Shown in pieces: positions 25,701-37,234 of a stretch of 64,000 nucleotides of DNA. Location: the NCBI RefSeq assembly GCF_001659605.2, contig NC_035166.2:20563225-20627224 (forward strand), given 5' to 3'. The notes under the pieces were generated by a model. That model saw only the letters and a list, made by a program, of their open reading frames with translations, made no database searches and was not told where the DNA came from. The DNA is from Manihot esculenta (Eukaryota; Streptophyta; Magnoliopsida; Malpighiales; Euphorbiaceae). Each line of letters starts with the position of its first letter. The stretch's first letter is position 1. The translations under genes and the position numbers were made by a program.

Positions 25701-26246
25701 AAAAATCTCATGGACTAGTTGGCTCTTTGGAGTTGAAGTTTTCTTGTCACTTTTTTTGAAGATATCCCTTCTTCTCTTTGAAGCGATTAAAGGGATTAAC
25801 GACTCTGCTTCTACAGTCCTAGGGATACTTAGGGCTCTACATCAGGATGCAAATTGGGAGGTGGGGAATTTGGTGGGTCCAAGCAAGGCCGAGGGTGGTT
25901 GTAGAAGTGAAGTAAATGGAGAGAAGAATGCCGTCAATAAAGAGTCCATCGCGGGATAGTAGATCGCATTTCTAGAAGGATGGATTACGGACCATCCAGA
26001 ACTGGAATTCGGAGGAGGTAGAAGCGTTGCTTCTTCTTCTACTATTGCATGGAGAGAGTGGTGCTTGGCTGGGTACAGTTTTGGAGTGTCCATAATTAGT
26101 GTATTGAGAAAGAGAGAGAGAGGAGGTAAGGTGTGAAAGTTTTTTAATTTGCTAAGGAGATGTGAGAGTTTTAGTCTAGGTAACTCTATAGTTGCGGGCA
26201 GTAAAGAAACTCTATTATCTAATCTGATAAAGGAATTTTTTTTCAA
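25620..26246 (-). pseudogene. unidentified coding-like relic, minus strand
   Basis: The minus strand is open from 26246 to 25842 and, after one TGA near 25840, stays open to about 25610 in the same frame. The stretch contains SSSGWSVIHPS and, beyond the stop, RALSIPRTVEAESLIPLIASKRRRDIF and HIGYMLLLLPSD-like phrases that look protein-coding. Base composition is higher than in the flanks. I do not recognise the family. A competing + strand frame (25744-25959) covers part of it. It may be a retroposed or broken gene piece. Confidence 0.3.
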
Positions 26247-26249
26247 AAG

Positions 26250-27490
26250 TTTTTAATTATATAAAATATATTACGTATCCGTTTTATCAAAAGATTTATT
26301 AAAATTTATTTGAGTGACTATTTTAAAATAAATTAATGTTGAACAATAAATAATAATTTAAAAATTATTTGAGTGATGGTATGTGAAAATTATCAATTCA
26401 AAATTACTTTTTATTTTTTTTTTTTATGTTTTTTATTTTTAAAAATCTTCCTTGCGGAAAATCATATCAACTTAGTGGAGGTTGTACACTTAAAATAGGA
26501 TGCTAAGATTCATTCAAACATGTGTATTAAAATACAAGAGTCGGATCTAGAAAGATTACTTTCTCTTTACAAGATTTTATTTTATTTTATATTTTACATT
26601 CACTTTAGTTAGGCTTGAGGAATAATCAGGCCTGCACTTCATCAGAGTAGTAGAGAATCACAATACGAAAAGGGTTCATAAAAAGACGTGGACCTCAAAG
26701 GATACGTGCCCTTAGATGGGGTACACAGTACCCTTACCCCATGTTCTCCTTAACAAAATTTCATATGCACTCCCTTAACTAAGTCCCTTATTATCTCCAA
26801 ATAAATTAAAAAAATAAAAAAGACACCTCTTTTTTTTTTTTTTTCCTTCTTTAATTTGTTTCTTTTTGTAACCTCAAAAAAAAGCAAATAATTCATGGTT
26901 GGTCTTATCTGATACCTCATGGTCAGAAGTTGCGGACCACTTGATCCCGTTTGTCCTTTCGAAGGCCCCACCTACGGCCACCCCACTTACTCCTTTTGAA
27001 AATTAAAGTTCCATGGTGTGATTCTGGACTCCAAGTGAGACATTGTGTCACAGTCACAATCGCCTTCACTTGATCTGCTAATCATGCAAGACTTGGTGAG
27101 TCGAGGACAGGTGGGTGGCTGATCAACCATTGAATTTAATGGACATGGAATGTAGAAGGTCACAAACCACTAGTGCGTAACTTGGATATCTCTACATGAA
27201 AGTTCAGTGATCTGTAAATGGTAGGCATTTGGGTTAGTGTTCAATTCCAATATTATTGCTTGCATCATCTGTGGCGTCAAAGGTCTTAAAGGTGGGCAAG
27301 GGATAAGCAAAATAAGCATGCACCTCCTTCGCATCATTAGGTTCTTGTTGTATTTGTTGTTTTCTGTTTGTTCATATGTTCATATGGCATTTTGGCCATA
27401 TTTTGGTCTCTTTCCCAGTCAAATCTCTCACGCAACATTCTCGATTGCACCTATCATCTTTTCTAAGTAGGAAAAACAAAAAAAAGATAG
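26250..27490. other. intergenic region, mixed composition
   Basis: No gene recognised. 26610-27450 is less AT-rich than its surroundings and contains short open frames without recognisable domains; it could be transposon-derived or non-coding transcribed DNA. Confidence 0.4.
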
Positions 27491-27495
27491 TTCCC

Positions 27496-27544
<49 letters not shown>

Positions 27545-27552
27545 ATAATAAT
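27496..27552. repeat. (ATT)n microsatellite
   Basis: About 16 uninterrupted ATT/TTA repeats followed by ATAATAATA, which is complementary to the repeat and could fold back on it. Translation gives the poly-Tyr open frame seen on the + strand, which is not a gene. Confidence 0.95.
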
Positions 27553-28270
27553 ATATTCTCAAGCGAAATATAAAACATATATACTTCACTATACTTTCAA
27601 AAGGTTTTGAGACTTCTTAATTTATTTATTTTCAATAAATTTAAATAATCTAAACATTTTGATCGAATTACGTTTATATCATAAATTTTAAATTTTAATA
27701 ATTAAATCAAATTGATTCAAAAAAAAATAATTAAATCAAAATTTTAAAATTTATCACAATTTTATTTATGAGTCTAAATTAATTTTGATCAAAATTTAAT
27801 ATTATCATCTTGTCATTCTACTTGGTATTTTTATTTTTTTATTTATATTTTTAATTTATTAATTAAAATAATCTAAACATTTTTATAAATCCACATTTAT
27901 ATTCCAATCTTTTTAATTTATTAAATAAAATAATTCAAATTGTTAAAAAAATTTACATTTATATCTCAATTTTTCAATATTAAATAGTTGTAAAAATAAT
28001 TATCAAGACACTCAAAACACTGATCACATTCTTAACTGAGGAACAGAGAAGAAAAAATCAAATTAGTCAGTAGTTTTTTCTTAGTTTTGACAATAATGAA
28101 ACTAATAAAACTTAAATGATGATAAAAATAAAAATAATAAATAAAAAAGATTAATTTAAAGAATATAGTTAAAAATGGATAAATAATTATTATTTTTTAA
28201 ATTATCTTTTTTATCTATTATTTTTTTTTCTTGTTACCCTATTTATTTATATTTTATTATTTCTCTATCT
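27553..28270. other. AT-rich intergenic DNA
   Basis: Extremely AT-rich, with recurring AATTAAATCAAA and TTTATAAATCCACATTTATAT phrases and no exon. Confidence 0.5.
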
Positions 28271-28275
28271 ATTAC

Positions 28276-28377
28276 TTTTTTTTTTTTTTTTTTTTGAAAA
28301 TAGGGGTAGAGGAGTCGAACCTTAGACCTCACAAGACTGCTAGGATGCACTTTCCACCAGGCTAAGCCTTAGAGTGC
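28276..28377 (-). mobile_element. tRNA-derived SINE, copy 2 (minus strand)
   Basis: Read on the minus strand it begins GCACTCTAAGGCTTAGCCTGG, with A box TAGCCTGGTGG, B box GGTTCGACTCC and an A tail (T run at 28276-28295 on the + strand). The flanks share ATTAC (28271-28275 and 28378-28382), extendable into the T run, as a target duplication. It is closely similar to the copy at 30577. Confidence 0.85.
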
Positions 28378-28382
28378 ATTAC

Positions 28383-30020
28383 TTTTTTTTTATTATCACT
28401 CTATTTATTTAAATTTTATTATTTCCCTCATGATTAGAGCCATAAGGAAAATTACTGACCAATTTATTTTTTTTTTCATGTCGATACCTTGATCAAGAAT
28501 GCTGTCACTGATTTTTTTGTATTGTTTAATAATTGTATTTCAATATTTAAGATTTAAATATTAAAATATAAATATAAGTTTATAAAAATATTTGATTTAT
28601 TTGGTTTGATAGATAAAAAAAATTAGAATATACATATAAAATTATAAATTAATTTGGATGGTTTCTTTCAAAATACTAAAAATATAATTAATTAAAAATA
28701 ATTAAAAAAATCAAGTAAAATGAAATGTGACGATTTAAAATTCCAATTAAATTTATAGGTAAAATTGTGATAAATTTTAAAAATTTAATTTAATTATTTA
28801 AAATTAAAAATTAAAAATAATAATATGAGTTGATTAAAATGTTTAAATTATTTAATTAATAGGCCTATTTTTTAAGCTCAATATAACAAAACCTATAGTT
28901 GAGATAGGATCATATGTATCATCATTGCCTAACATTCTCCCCTCAAAGTGTAAATAATTGAACGAGTTTATACCAAATTTCTTTCATATATGATTTTCTA
29001 CACCAACTTTCTTTTATATACTTTTTTTCTAAGAAATTCACGATATTTTAATCATACAGATTATTACTGTAATGATGATAAATAATATTTTCTTACATTG
29101 GATTCTTTTGAACCTTTAGTTTTATAATTGTAAACCATGAATTTAAAATAGGATTATTAATCCACAAATGTTGAAGTTAAATTGTATAATTCAATCTTTC
29201 AGTTTATAATTTTTATTCTTCACAAAGTTTACCTAACATATTTATAATTTTTAAATAAGTCAATCATTAGGAGGAGTTAGCCATATCTGACAAGGGTGAA
29301 GGGACCCCTTCAAAATCATTTTCTTAATTGACCTCTCACATAACTCGTCTAAAATGATTGATTTTTTTCTTTGTTTTTATCAAATCAGCTCAAACGGATT
29401 AGACTAAAGTATTAATAAGACTTATCTCAGCGGTAAAATATACAAATTAATCCATCTAAAATGTGCAGTCCAAAATCCAGCCGAACCAATGCAATCTAGA
29501 AAAAGTGATCCTCCAGAAACATCCAGCTGCCGACCAGAACCAGCTTTCACTATAACCGCTCACTCCATTATCCTCGCTGAGTTTAGCTAAGTTATCATTC
29601 CTCGCATCCATCTGTCGTCCGTCCTGCGAAAATACCACCATCATGTGATGGAGAATCCATTGAAAATGCAATGCACCAAGCAAAATAAAAATTAAAGACA
29701 ATAACTCCGTTGAAACTAGAAAAGAGAAACCATCCGAAATTAAAAAAGAGACGCCATCCGAAATAACTGTATAATAAGAAACCAGACTTTTTTAGATTGT
29801 TGTATTTCTTACAGATCGTGATCCTTGGACAACAGACTAACCCATTTTAATCTTGTATAGCTATAGAGCCATTTTAAGAAACTAAACATAAAAATATAGT
29901 GTTTTTTTATATTGATGAGGCGAGATCTAAAAGTGATACAAGAAAACTACGTATATTTATTAGAGAAAATTTAGTGCCTTAAAAACATAAAAGGTAAAAT
30001 ATTTTATTCAAATACAGTGT
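28383..30020. other. AT-rich region with old retroelement traces
   Basis: Mostly AT-rich. On the minus strand near 28930-28945 a GAGGGGAGAATGTTAG-like junction resembles a copia polypurine tract followed by an LTR start, suggesting a decayed element. 29450-29760 is higher in GC with a short minus-strand open frame lacking recognisable domains and a repeated GAAACCATCCGAAATTA / GACGCCATCCGAAATAA phrase. Confidence 0.35.
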
Positions 30021-30029
30021 CGAATTAGA

Positions 30030-30540
30030 ATATTGGGTTATAACTCAATTCACTTATGAAATTCTATGGATAAATCATCTGCCAAAAAATGTTGATATGG
30101 ATTTTGTGTTACCTGCGAAACTTTGTTATAATAATAAGACTGCTCTTCACATTACTTCCAATTAAGTATAACGCAAATAGACTAAATATATTAAAATTGA
30201 TTATTATTTCATTCGTGAAAAATTTAAAAAAATTTAATCTCCACGGATTATGTGAAGATAGGAGAGCAATCGAGTGATCTACTCTCTAAAATTTTAAAGG
30301 AGTTTCGAATAAAATATTTTTTTAACAAATTAGATATAATAAATATTTATACTCCAATTTGAGAGAAGTGTTAGAGTGTGAACATAATCTACATGATTAA
30401 AGGAAATTACATAATCATAAATCAATTGATTGACAAAAAATTTTAGAAATTATCTTAATAAGATCTTGTAATATATATATATATATATATACCTATTTTA
30501 ATAGAGAAAATATACTAAAATTGTGTAATTATATTTTTTT
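30030..30540 (+). mobile_element. decayed copia 3' end (RNase H tail plus LTR start)
   Basis: Conceptual + strand translation across several stops gives LWINHLPKN, CYNNKTALHI, and IKIDYYFIREK, matching the end of copia RNase H (compare the intact copy at 24050-24150). A GAGAGAAG purine stretch at about 30360 is followed by TGTTAGAGTG at 30369, consistent with a polypurine tract and LTR start. The LTR end is not defined. This family is different from the young element at 20370. Confidence 0.6.
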
Positions 30541-30576
30541 ATCTTATTTATACACTTTTAAAATATAAAGTTAACT

Positions 30577-30673
30577 GCACTCCGAGGTTTAGCCTGGTGG
30601 AAAGTGCATCCTTGTAGCCTTTGTGAGGTCAAAGTTCGATTCCCCACCACTATTTCAAAAAAAAAAAAAAATA
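30577..30673 (+). mobile_element. tRNA-derived SINE, copy 3
   Basis: The best-preserved copy: starts GCACTCCGAGG, A box TAGCCTGGTGG at 30590-30600, B box AGTTCGATTCC at 30633-30643, then CACCACTATTTC and an A tail. A perfect 12-bp target duplication ATAAAGTTAACT lies at 30565-30576 and 30674-30685. A-to-B spacing matches a tRNA-type RNA polymerase III promoter. Confidence 0.9.
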
Positions 30674-30689
30674 ATAAAGTTAACTAAAA

Positions 30690-31790
30690 AAGCAGGTTTT
30701 TTTTTTTTACTTTTAACTAATTTACCATTTGCTATTTTTTCTTTAACTATCTTGTACTTTAACCAATGAAAAATTAATTTTAAAATTTAAAATTATTATG
30801 CTTCATTGATAATAAATATTTTGAAAACATTAGCAAAAAAAACATATATTTTTATTACTAAATATTTATATTTAAATTGAAATTTTTTTTTGAAATCAAC
30901 TTTAAAAAAGGAGGAATATATATTTTTTCTTATTTTTAATTTTTTTGGAGATATATTTTTTTTTCCTTATCTTTAATTTTTTTTCTTGTCAAAATTAAGA
31001 AAATATCTATTCCTTTTTTTTTCAAACTATATTAATTATTAATAAAATATAAAATTTTTAAATTTCAAAATTAATATTTTAATTTATTTAAAAATTAAAT
31101 AAAGGAATGAATACTTTTCCTCTATTATTTTCTTAATAATAATGATGATAATCTTATTTTTTTTTTTAAATATTGAAAATGAAGAAAGTATAAAAGAATA
31201 ATATGTTTACAATTTGAATAAAAATGACAAAAAAAATCGAAATTACACTTTTTACCATTATATCATGCATTTTTATTTTTAAAAACATATAATAAATACA
31301 TATAAATTGATTATTATAATTCTATTTAATTTTATTTTATTTTTAAAATTTTTTTAATATTTAATAAAATTTAATATATTTAAAATGTATATAATTAAAA
31401 AATTAATAAAAAATTATATTTTTTAATACATGTGAAAAAATAAATTTTTCCACAAATTTATCAATAAGGAGTATATGTATATTCCATTTCAGAAAAAAAA
31501 AGAGTATATGTCTATTAAATAAATTTTCTATCCAATTTTTGAGAGATGACTTTGGAGAGTAGAATAATTTTTAGAGGCAGTTAATTTTTGAAGTGAATAT
31601 CGATATATTAATCATTGATTTATTTAGATGAATTTATATAAGTGATTGGATTTATTTATATATCAAAATTATTAATCAATTTAATATTATAAACTAACAA
31701 TTTATTTTGTATTTTTTTATATAAAACTTTTAATAAGAATAATAATTTAAATATAAGAATGATTTTTAAGTATTAGATTGAATTAAGTAT
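30690..31790. other. AT-rich intergenic DNA
   Basis: No exon or recognisable element. Repeated TTTTTATTTTTTAATTT phrases near 30930-30990 form a short local duplication. Confidence 0.5.
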
Positions 31791-31794
31791 TAAA

Positions 31795-32224
31795 TATTAT
31801 TTACTTGTTTTGTTATGGTTTGTTATTTTATAGACCAACAATTCAATAGTATTATTTTCGTTGGTGGTTGGGTGCCATCAGTTCAGAAGTTGGCTCCCCA
31901 GATACGGCCTCGTCTTACTCTTACCATACCTTGTGACGCAATCGTGTGGAAATGTCCAGATTTTACGGGTCTCTCTCAGCAATTGTACTCTGCCCCTGCC
32001 CCTGGCCCTGGCCCTGGCCCTGCTATTTTGTGTGAAAAACTTTATCCAAGATGAGAATCTTATTATAGTCTACAAGTATATATATTAAAAAATAAAACTG
32101 AAAAAAAAAAAACCATTTAATCAGTGGGTTGCATTAAAAAATTGATCAAATATTTTTTAAAAAATAAATAATTGAAATGCATACGTGTTAACTTTGTTTT
32201 CACTTACCATTTCATGTCAATCAT
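31795..32224. repeat. paralogous upstream block of NPF-B
   Basis: This block matches the DNA just upstream of NPF-C (about 42150-42490): shared phrases include GTTTGTTATTTTATAGA, TTGGCTCCCCAGATACG and ATACGTGTTAACTTTGTTTT. It therefore belongs to the duplicated unit. A CCCTGG/CCCTGC run at 31990-32020 is expanded here relative to the NPF-C side. Confidence 0.8.
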
Positions 32225-33700
32225 ACTGTCAACTATTATGGTGGGCTGGTACTTATATTTTTTATTTAATTTAATTTTTAAAATTTTTTTAAATATCATA
32301 TTTACGGACTTATATTTTCTATAAAAATACATATTAATAAATTTGACACTGAAATTTGTTATATTTTAAATTTTAAATTCAAATATTATTTATAAATATA
32401 TTGTTTTATTATTTTAATTATAATTTTAAAGGAATTATTATTATATTTTACATATTTCAACTTAGAGAAGCTGTCGAAGCATGTAAATAATAAAATAAAA
32501 AAAAGTAGTTATTCAGTTTTTTTTATTATTTATATATTATTTTGTAATTATTTTTAAATATTAACATTAAATAATATTTTATTAGATAAATATTTAAATT
32601 ATTTTTAATAGCAGTACTTTATTATAATAATAATAATAATAAACTATAATTAAATTAATATTTGAATAATATGAATTTTTCAATTTAGCTAATATTGAAT
32701 ATTTATTTTATTTTTTAATATTTATTTTCACAAAAAAATACATGGATAAAAAGAGTAAAAAGGTTTAATATACACCACTTAGAAAAGTTGAAAGTTTATA
32801 TTTAATAATTAAAGACAATAAATAGGACTTTTATATATAATGTGGTTATTGTAAATATTTTATTATTTGTGTTAATATGTAAAATTTATTAAATTTTGAA
32901 TAGAAAATATGAATTTATGTGGGTATAAGAAGGGAGAAATAATATTTTTTAAAAAATTTTCACTAATTTAGAAATTTATTATATATTAGATAAAAGTAAT
33001 TTTAATGATAATTAAATTAAAGTTGGAGGATTTGTATGAGACAAATTAAAATTAAAAGATAAAAATTGAAAATATTCTCAAAGTTAAAGTACTATAAATG
33101 AAAATTAATGACTTATCATTCATATAAATTTATTTACATAAAAAAACTACTTAATCATATAATTTTTCGAAAGAGAGCCTTTAAAGGCTTAAATTGATGG
33201 TAAGTCCATCTGAGTAAATTTGAGATATTTTAAATTTTAAGAGGAGCACATGCACATCATGTCACTCACTGCAATAATACAAACCAAGAAAATCAAGGGT
33301 GAAAGTTAAAAAATTTCAGTGTCCATATGTGCCTGTCGCACATCCATTTATACATTTCTCCTAATTTGTAATTATTTTTTTTTATTTGACAGTAACTAGA
33401 ATTTTAATTTAAAATCATCTAGTTTCAATATTACTGAGTTTTACGATAGGTGTTATTGAATAGATCTAAAACTTGCAGAGTCTGTGTATATTCACATGCA
33501 AAGTTTTTCTAACTATAAAAAATTATTTTATTTTACAATTCTATCTGTTTATTTGATTTTTTTTTTTTTTACTTTTATTTTCTGAAAGGAAGGAACCCAT
33601 TTGAACTTAAATGGTAGGATAAAATAATAAATGGAATTGCGTCACAGAGTTGGTTTCTATGAATTATCACTCTCATTTCTTGCCATACCGTACCGGCTAT
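32225..33700. other. 1.48-kb segment present only upstream of NPF-B
   Basis: At NPF-C the flanking sequences TGTCAATCAT and GGCCTCATGT are almost adjacent; here they are separated by ~1476 bp of AT-rich DNA. The segment has no gene or obvious terminal repeats, so I cannot tell insertion at B from deletion at C. Confidence 0.7.
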
Positions 33701-33780
33701 GGCCTCATGTAGTGACAAAAGCTTTATGATCACACATGCCTATATATATGGTTCCTGGTAGGCCAGTTAAACAACAAGGA

Positions 33781-36700
33781 ATGAAAATGGAGAAGATGGA
33801 GGAGAAGGGTCTCCATGCCAAAAGGCAGAAGGGTGGACTGGCTACAATGCCCTTCATATTTGGTAAGTTTTTGAGGTTTCTTGAAGAGTAGCGAAGTTCT
33901 TGCTTTTGTTTTGTGTAAGGGCGCATGTGATGCTGATACATATTTTTGTATTGGCTTTTGTTTTGGCTAGCAAATGAGGCCTGTGAGAAGCTGGCTGTGG
34001 TGGGTTTTAATACCAATATGATTAGCTACTTAACAGGCCAGCTTCATATGCCATTAACTAAAGCGGCAAACACTCTCACCAACTTTGGAGGCACTGCAAG
34101 CTTGACACCTCTGCTCGGTGCCTTCTTTGCTGATGCTTACGCCGGCCGATTCTGGACTATAACAGTTGCTTCCATAATATATCAAATAGTAAACACCTTT
34201 CTCTTTATCTCTCTCTGCCAAGAATATTCTTACGACAACATAAAATTTTTCTTTTTTTTTTTTCTTTTCCTTTCAATGATTAAAGAGCATTAAGAAGTTT
34301 CCCTTGTGAGATGCCAATTGTGAATTATTGGCAACTTCAATTCGCAAAGTATATCTGAACTTTTTGAGTACTTTATTTTTCCTTTTAATAAATTGACCAT
34401 TTACATTCCTATTATTTTTGTGTGTATATATATATATGTATATCAGGGCATGACAAGCTTAACACTATCGGCCACACTTCCAAACCTAAGGCCACCCCAG
34501 TGCAAAGAAGATGAAGTATGCCAAGAAGCAGACACAGGACAATTAGCAATCCTATATGCATCTCTTCTTCTGACAGCTTTAGGGTCAGGAGGGATCCGAC
34601 CCTGCGTGGTTGCATTCGGGGCTGACCAGTTTGATGAAACAGATCCTAAGCAATCAACAAAAACATGGAGATATTTCAATTGGTACTATTTTGTGATGGG
34701 GGTGTCTATTTTGCTAGCAGTGACAGTACTTGTGTATGTCCAGGACAATGTCGGATGGGGATTGGGCCTCGGAATCCCAACCATTGCTATGTTTCTCTCA
34801 ATTATTGCATTCATAATCGGATACCCACTTTACCGGAACCTGGATCCAGCTGGGAGTCCATTTACCCGCTTGTTACAAGTGTCGGTGGCTGCATTTAGGA
34901 AGAGGAAGTTGTCCATGGTTTCGGATCCTAAGTTACTGTACGAGAATGAAGAACTGGATGCTCCCATTTCCATTGGTGGAAGGCTTCTTCACACTAAACA
35001 AATGAAGTAAATTACAACTGTCTCTCTCTCTCTGCATAAAGCTGTGTTTTTTCATTTTTTTGCATGTGCATATGGAGGATAGAGCATGTCATAGGACATC
35101 TTGCTAGTGCAGTAATGCTAATCGTGCATAAACTTATTAGCTTTGGTACTTGACATTCTTTCACTTAAAGGGAGGAGCTAGGTGTTAGAGGTTAATTTAC
35201 AATTACCACGTCATCACCAGTTGTGGCCTAGTGGAGCAATTCCGGTGGTTGCCATTGGTTTCAGAAAAGGCTGCTGATAATGGTTCAATAATTTGTCACC
35301 AGTAGTGCATAGTGTTAGTGTTTGGTCTAGTGGATGTCTTTTTCGGCTAAACAACAAAAGCCCACTACTGTATGCATCCCTTCCTCTCATAAAACTTTTC
35401 AGAAGCATCGCAGCTCACCATGACCCATCACCAATAGGAATATCTTTCCCAGAATATTGTGCCCTTCATATTACTACATAGTCACGGGTCATTTGCTGAG
35501 CCAAGTTGTGTCCAAATGTGGAATTCTGTCTCTTCTGTACGTTTTATACATTTTGTTATTCTCGCCGTCCAGGAGTTGTTTTTTTTTTTTTTTTGTTTTT
35601 TAAAAGAAAGATTCATTAGATCTTTAAATGGGTAAGGAAAATAATACATACTTGAATTGCGCTGAAGGATTGTAGAAGAAGGAATGAGAAAGGAGAGGAG
35701 AAAACTAAAGGGAAGATTATTCCCCTTGGAGAATATTTTCTTTTCTTTCCCGTTTTAAATGAAAAATGAAGTATAGAAATTGGTAAAATTCCCTATTTAT
35801 CCTAATATATTTTCTCGTGAGTATCTATAATCTACAATTGCTAGTCCTAAAAATGTACTTTTCGAGAAAAAATGTGAAGAGAATTGGAAAGCAACTAGGA
35901 GAAGACATCAAAATTCCATATTCGTTCAAATGAAAAAAGAAAAAATTAGGGTAAAGCTATAAAAAATTCAGTTCATATGTCGCCGAATTAAATTGTAAGT
36001 GTGAAATTCATATATTAATGTATATTAAATTTTCATTACGTAATATTTATATAGATATACTAAGTGAAATAATGGAGACAATATGTAATTACTTGAAGGA
36101 ATATAAAATTAAAGCACATGAAGCCGATATTATTTTTGCTAATATGTTGTAATAAAATGCAGGTTCCTTGACAAGGCAGCCATTGTGACGGAAGAAGACA
36201 ACCTCAAAGCAGGTGAAACACCCAACCTGTGGAGATTAAATACAGTACATAGAGTAGAAGAACTGAAATCTATAATCAGAATGGGACCAATATGGGCAGC
36301 AGGAATTCTCTTAATCACAGCTTATGCCCAGCAAAGCACATTTTCCCTCCAACAAGCCAAGTCCATGGACAGGCATATCTCAAAATCCTTTCAAATCCCC
36401 GCTGGTTCCATGTCTGTCTTCACCATGACCTCCATGCTCACCACCATAGCCATATATGATCGGTTCTTAGTTCCTTTTGTACGTAGATTCACGGGGCTCG
36501 AACGGGGTATAACCTTTTTGCAGAGAATGGGAATTGGTTTTGTCATATCCATATTTGCAACTCTAGTTGCAGGCTTCGTGGAAATCAAGCGAAAACATGC
36601 AGCTGCTGCTAATGGCCTACTAAATTCTCATCACACTATTCCCATCTCAGTGTTCTGGCTCGTGCCACAATATTCCCTTCACGGGATAGCAGAAGCTTTC

Positions 36701-37057
36701 ATGTCTATTGGGCATTTAGAATTCTTCTATGATCAAGCACCAGAAAGCATGAGAAGCACAGCTACAGCACTATTTTGGACAGCGATTTCAGTTGGGAATT
36801 ATGTGAGCACGCTTCTGGTTACCTTAGTGCACAAGTTTAGTGCAGGCCCTGATGGATCAAACTGGCTTCCGGATAACAATTTGAACAAGGGGAAACTAGA
36901 GTATTTTTATTGGTTGATCACATTGATGCAAGTCGTTAATCTCGTTTACTACTTGATTTGCGCTAAGATGTATACTTTTAAGCCCGTTGAGATCCACAGA
37001 AAAGAAGCCAGTGACTCCATAGATGATGGGGTGGTGGAGCTTACAAACAAGGCTTAA
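33781..37057 (+). CDS. NPF3.1-like: NPF-B: NRT1/PTR family (NPF3.1-like) transporter, 584 aa
   Basis: Exons 33781-33862, 33971-34188, 34447-35006 and 36163-37057 join in frame; exons 2 and 3 have exactly the same lengths as in the two paralogues. An alternative start is the ATG two codons downstream. This copy keeps all family marks: GGLATMPFIF, TM1 proton-coupling motif E-A-C-E-K intact, SLTPLLGAFFADAYAGRFWT, GGIRPCVVAFGADQFDETDPKQ, RKRKLSMVSDP and FFYDQAPESMRS. It is the copy most like Arabidopsis NPF3.1 by eye and so the best guess for the ancestral function of proton-driven uptake of nitrate/nitrite or hormones. Intron 3 is long (1156 bp, against 488 in C and 90 in A). A short leader with TATATATATGG lies near 33740-33750. 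Confidence 0.94.
35007..36162 (+). other. long intron 3 of NPF-B with extra sequence
   Basis: The ends of this intron match intron 3 of NPF-C, but the middle (about 35160-36050) is extra. It includes a higher-GC piece at 35200-35510 with CAGTTGTGGCCTAGTGGAG and TTTGGTCTAGTGGATG phrases and a T18 run at about 35579. This looks like inserted repeat DNA; ends are not defined. Confidence 0.5.
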
Positions 37058-37234
37058 CCCAATCTATTAGTTTTTTCACACAAGATCAATGCTTGTATTC
37101 CAAGATGACATAGCTTGCGTAGTAGAATCTGATACTCTGAATAAACTTTATATATAATATGCGCAAAATGATGTAGAATCAAAATCAACAGAAAACCTAT
37201 GAAAATCCCAATCTTCTAATTATATGTTGACGTG

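Noticed and set aside
27376..27573. Open frame with a poly-tyrosine run
   Set aside because: It is the translation of the (ATT)n microsatellite.
30577..30673. A functional tRNA gene
   Set aside because: A and B boxes are present but the arms do not form a proper cloverleaf by eye, an A tail follows, and a target duplication flanks the unit, so it is a SINE.
35200..35300. Another SINE in NPF-B intron 3 (A-box-like TGGCCTAGTGG)
   Set aside because: The candidate B box (GGTTCAATAATT) is weak and too far away, and no A tail or target duplication was found.
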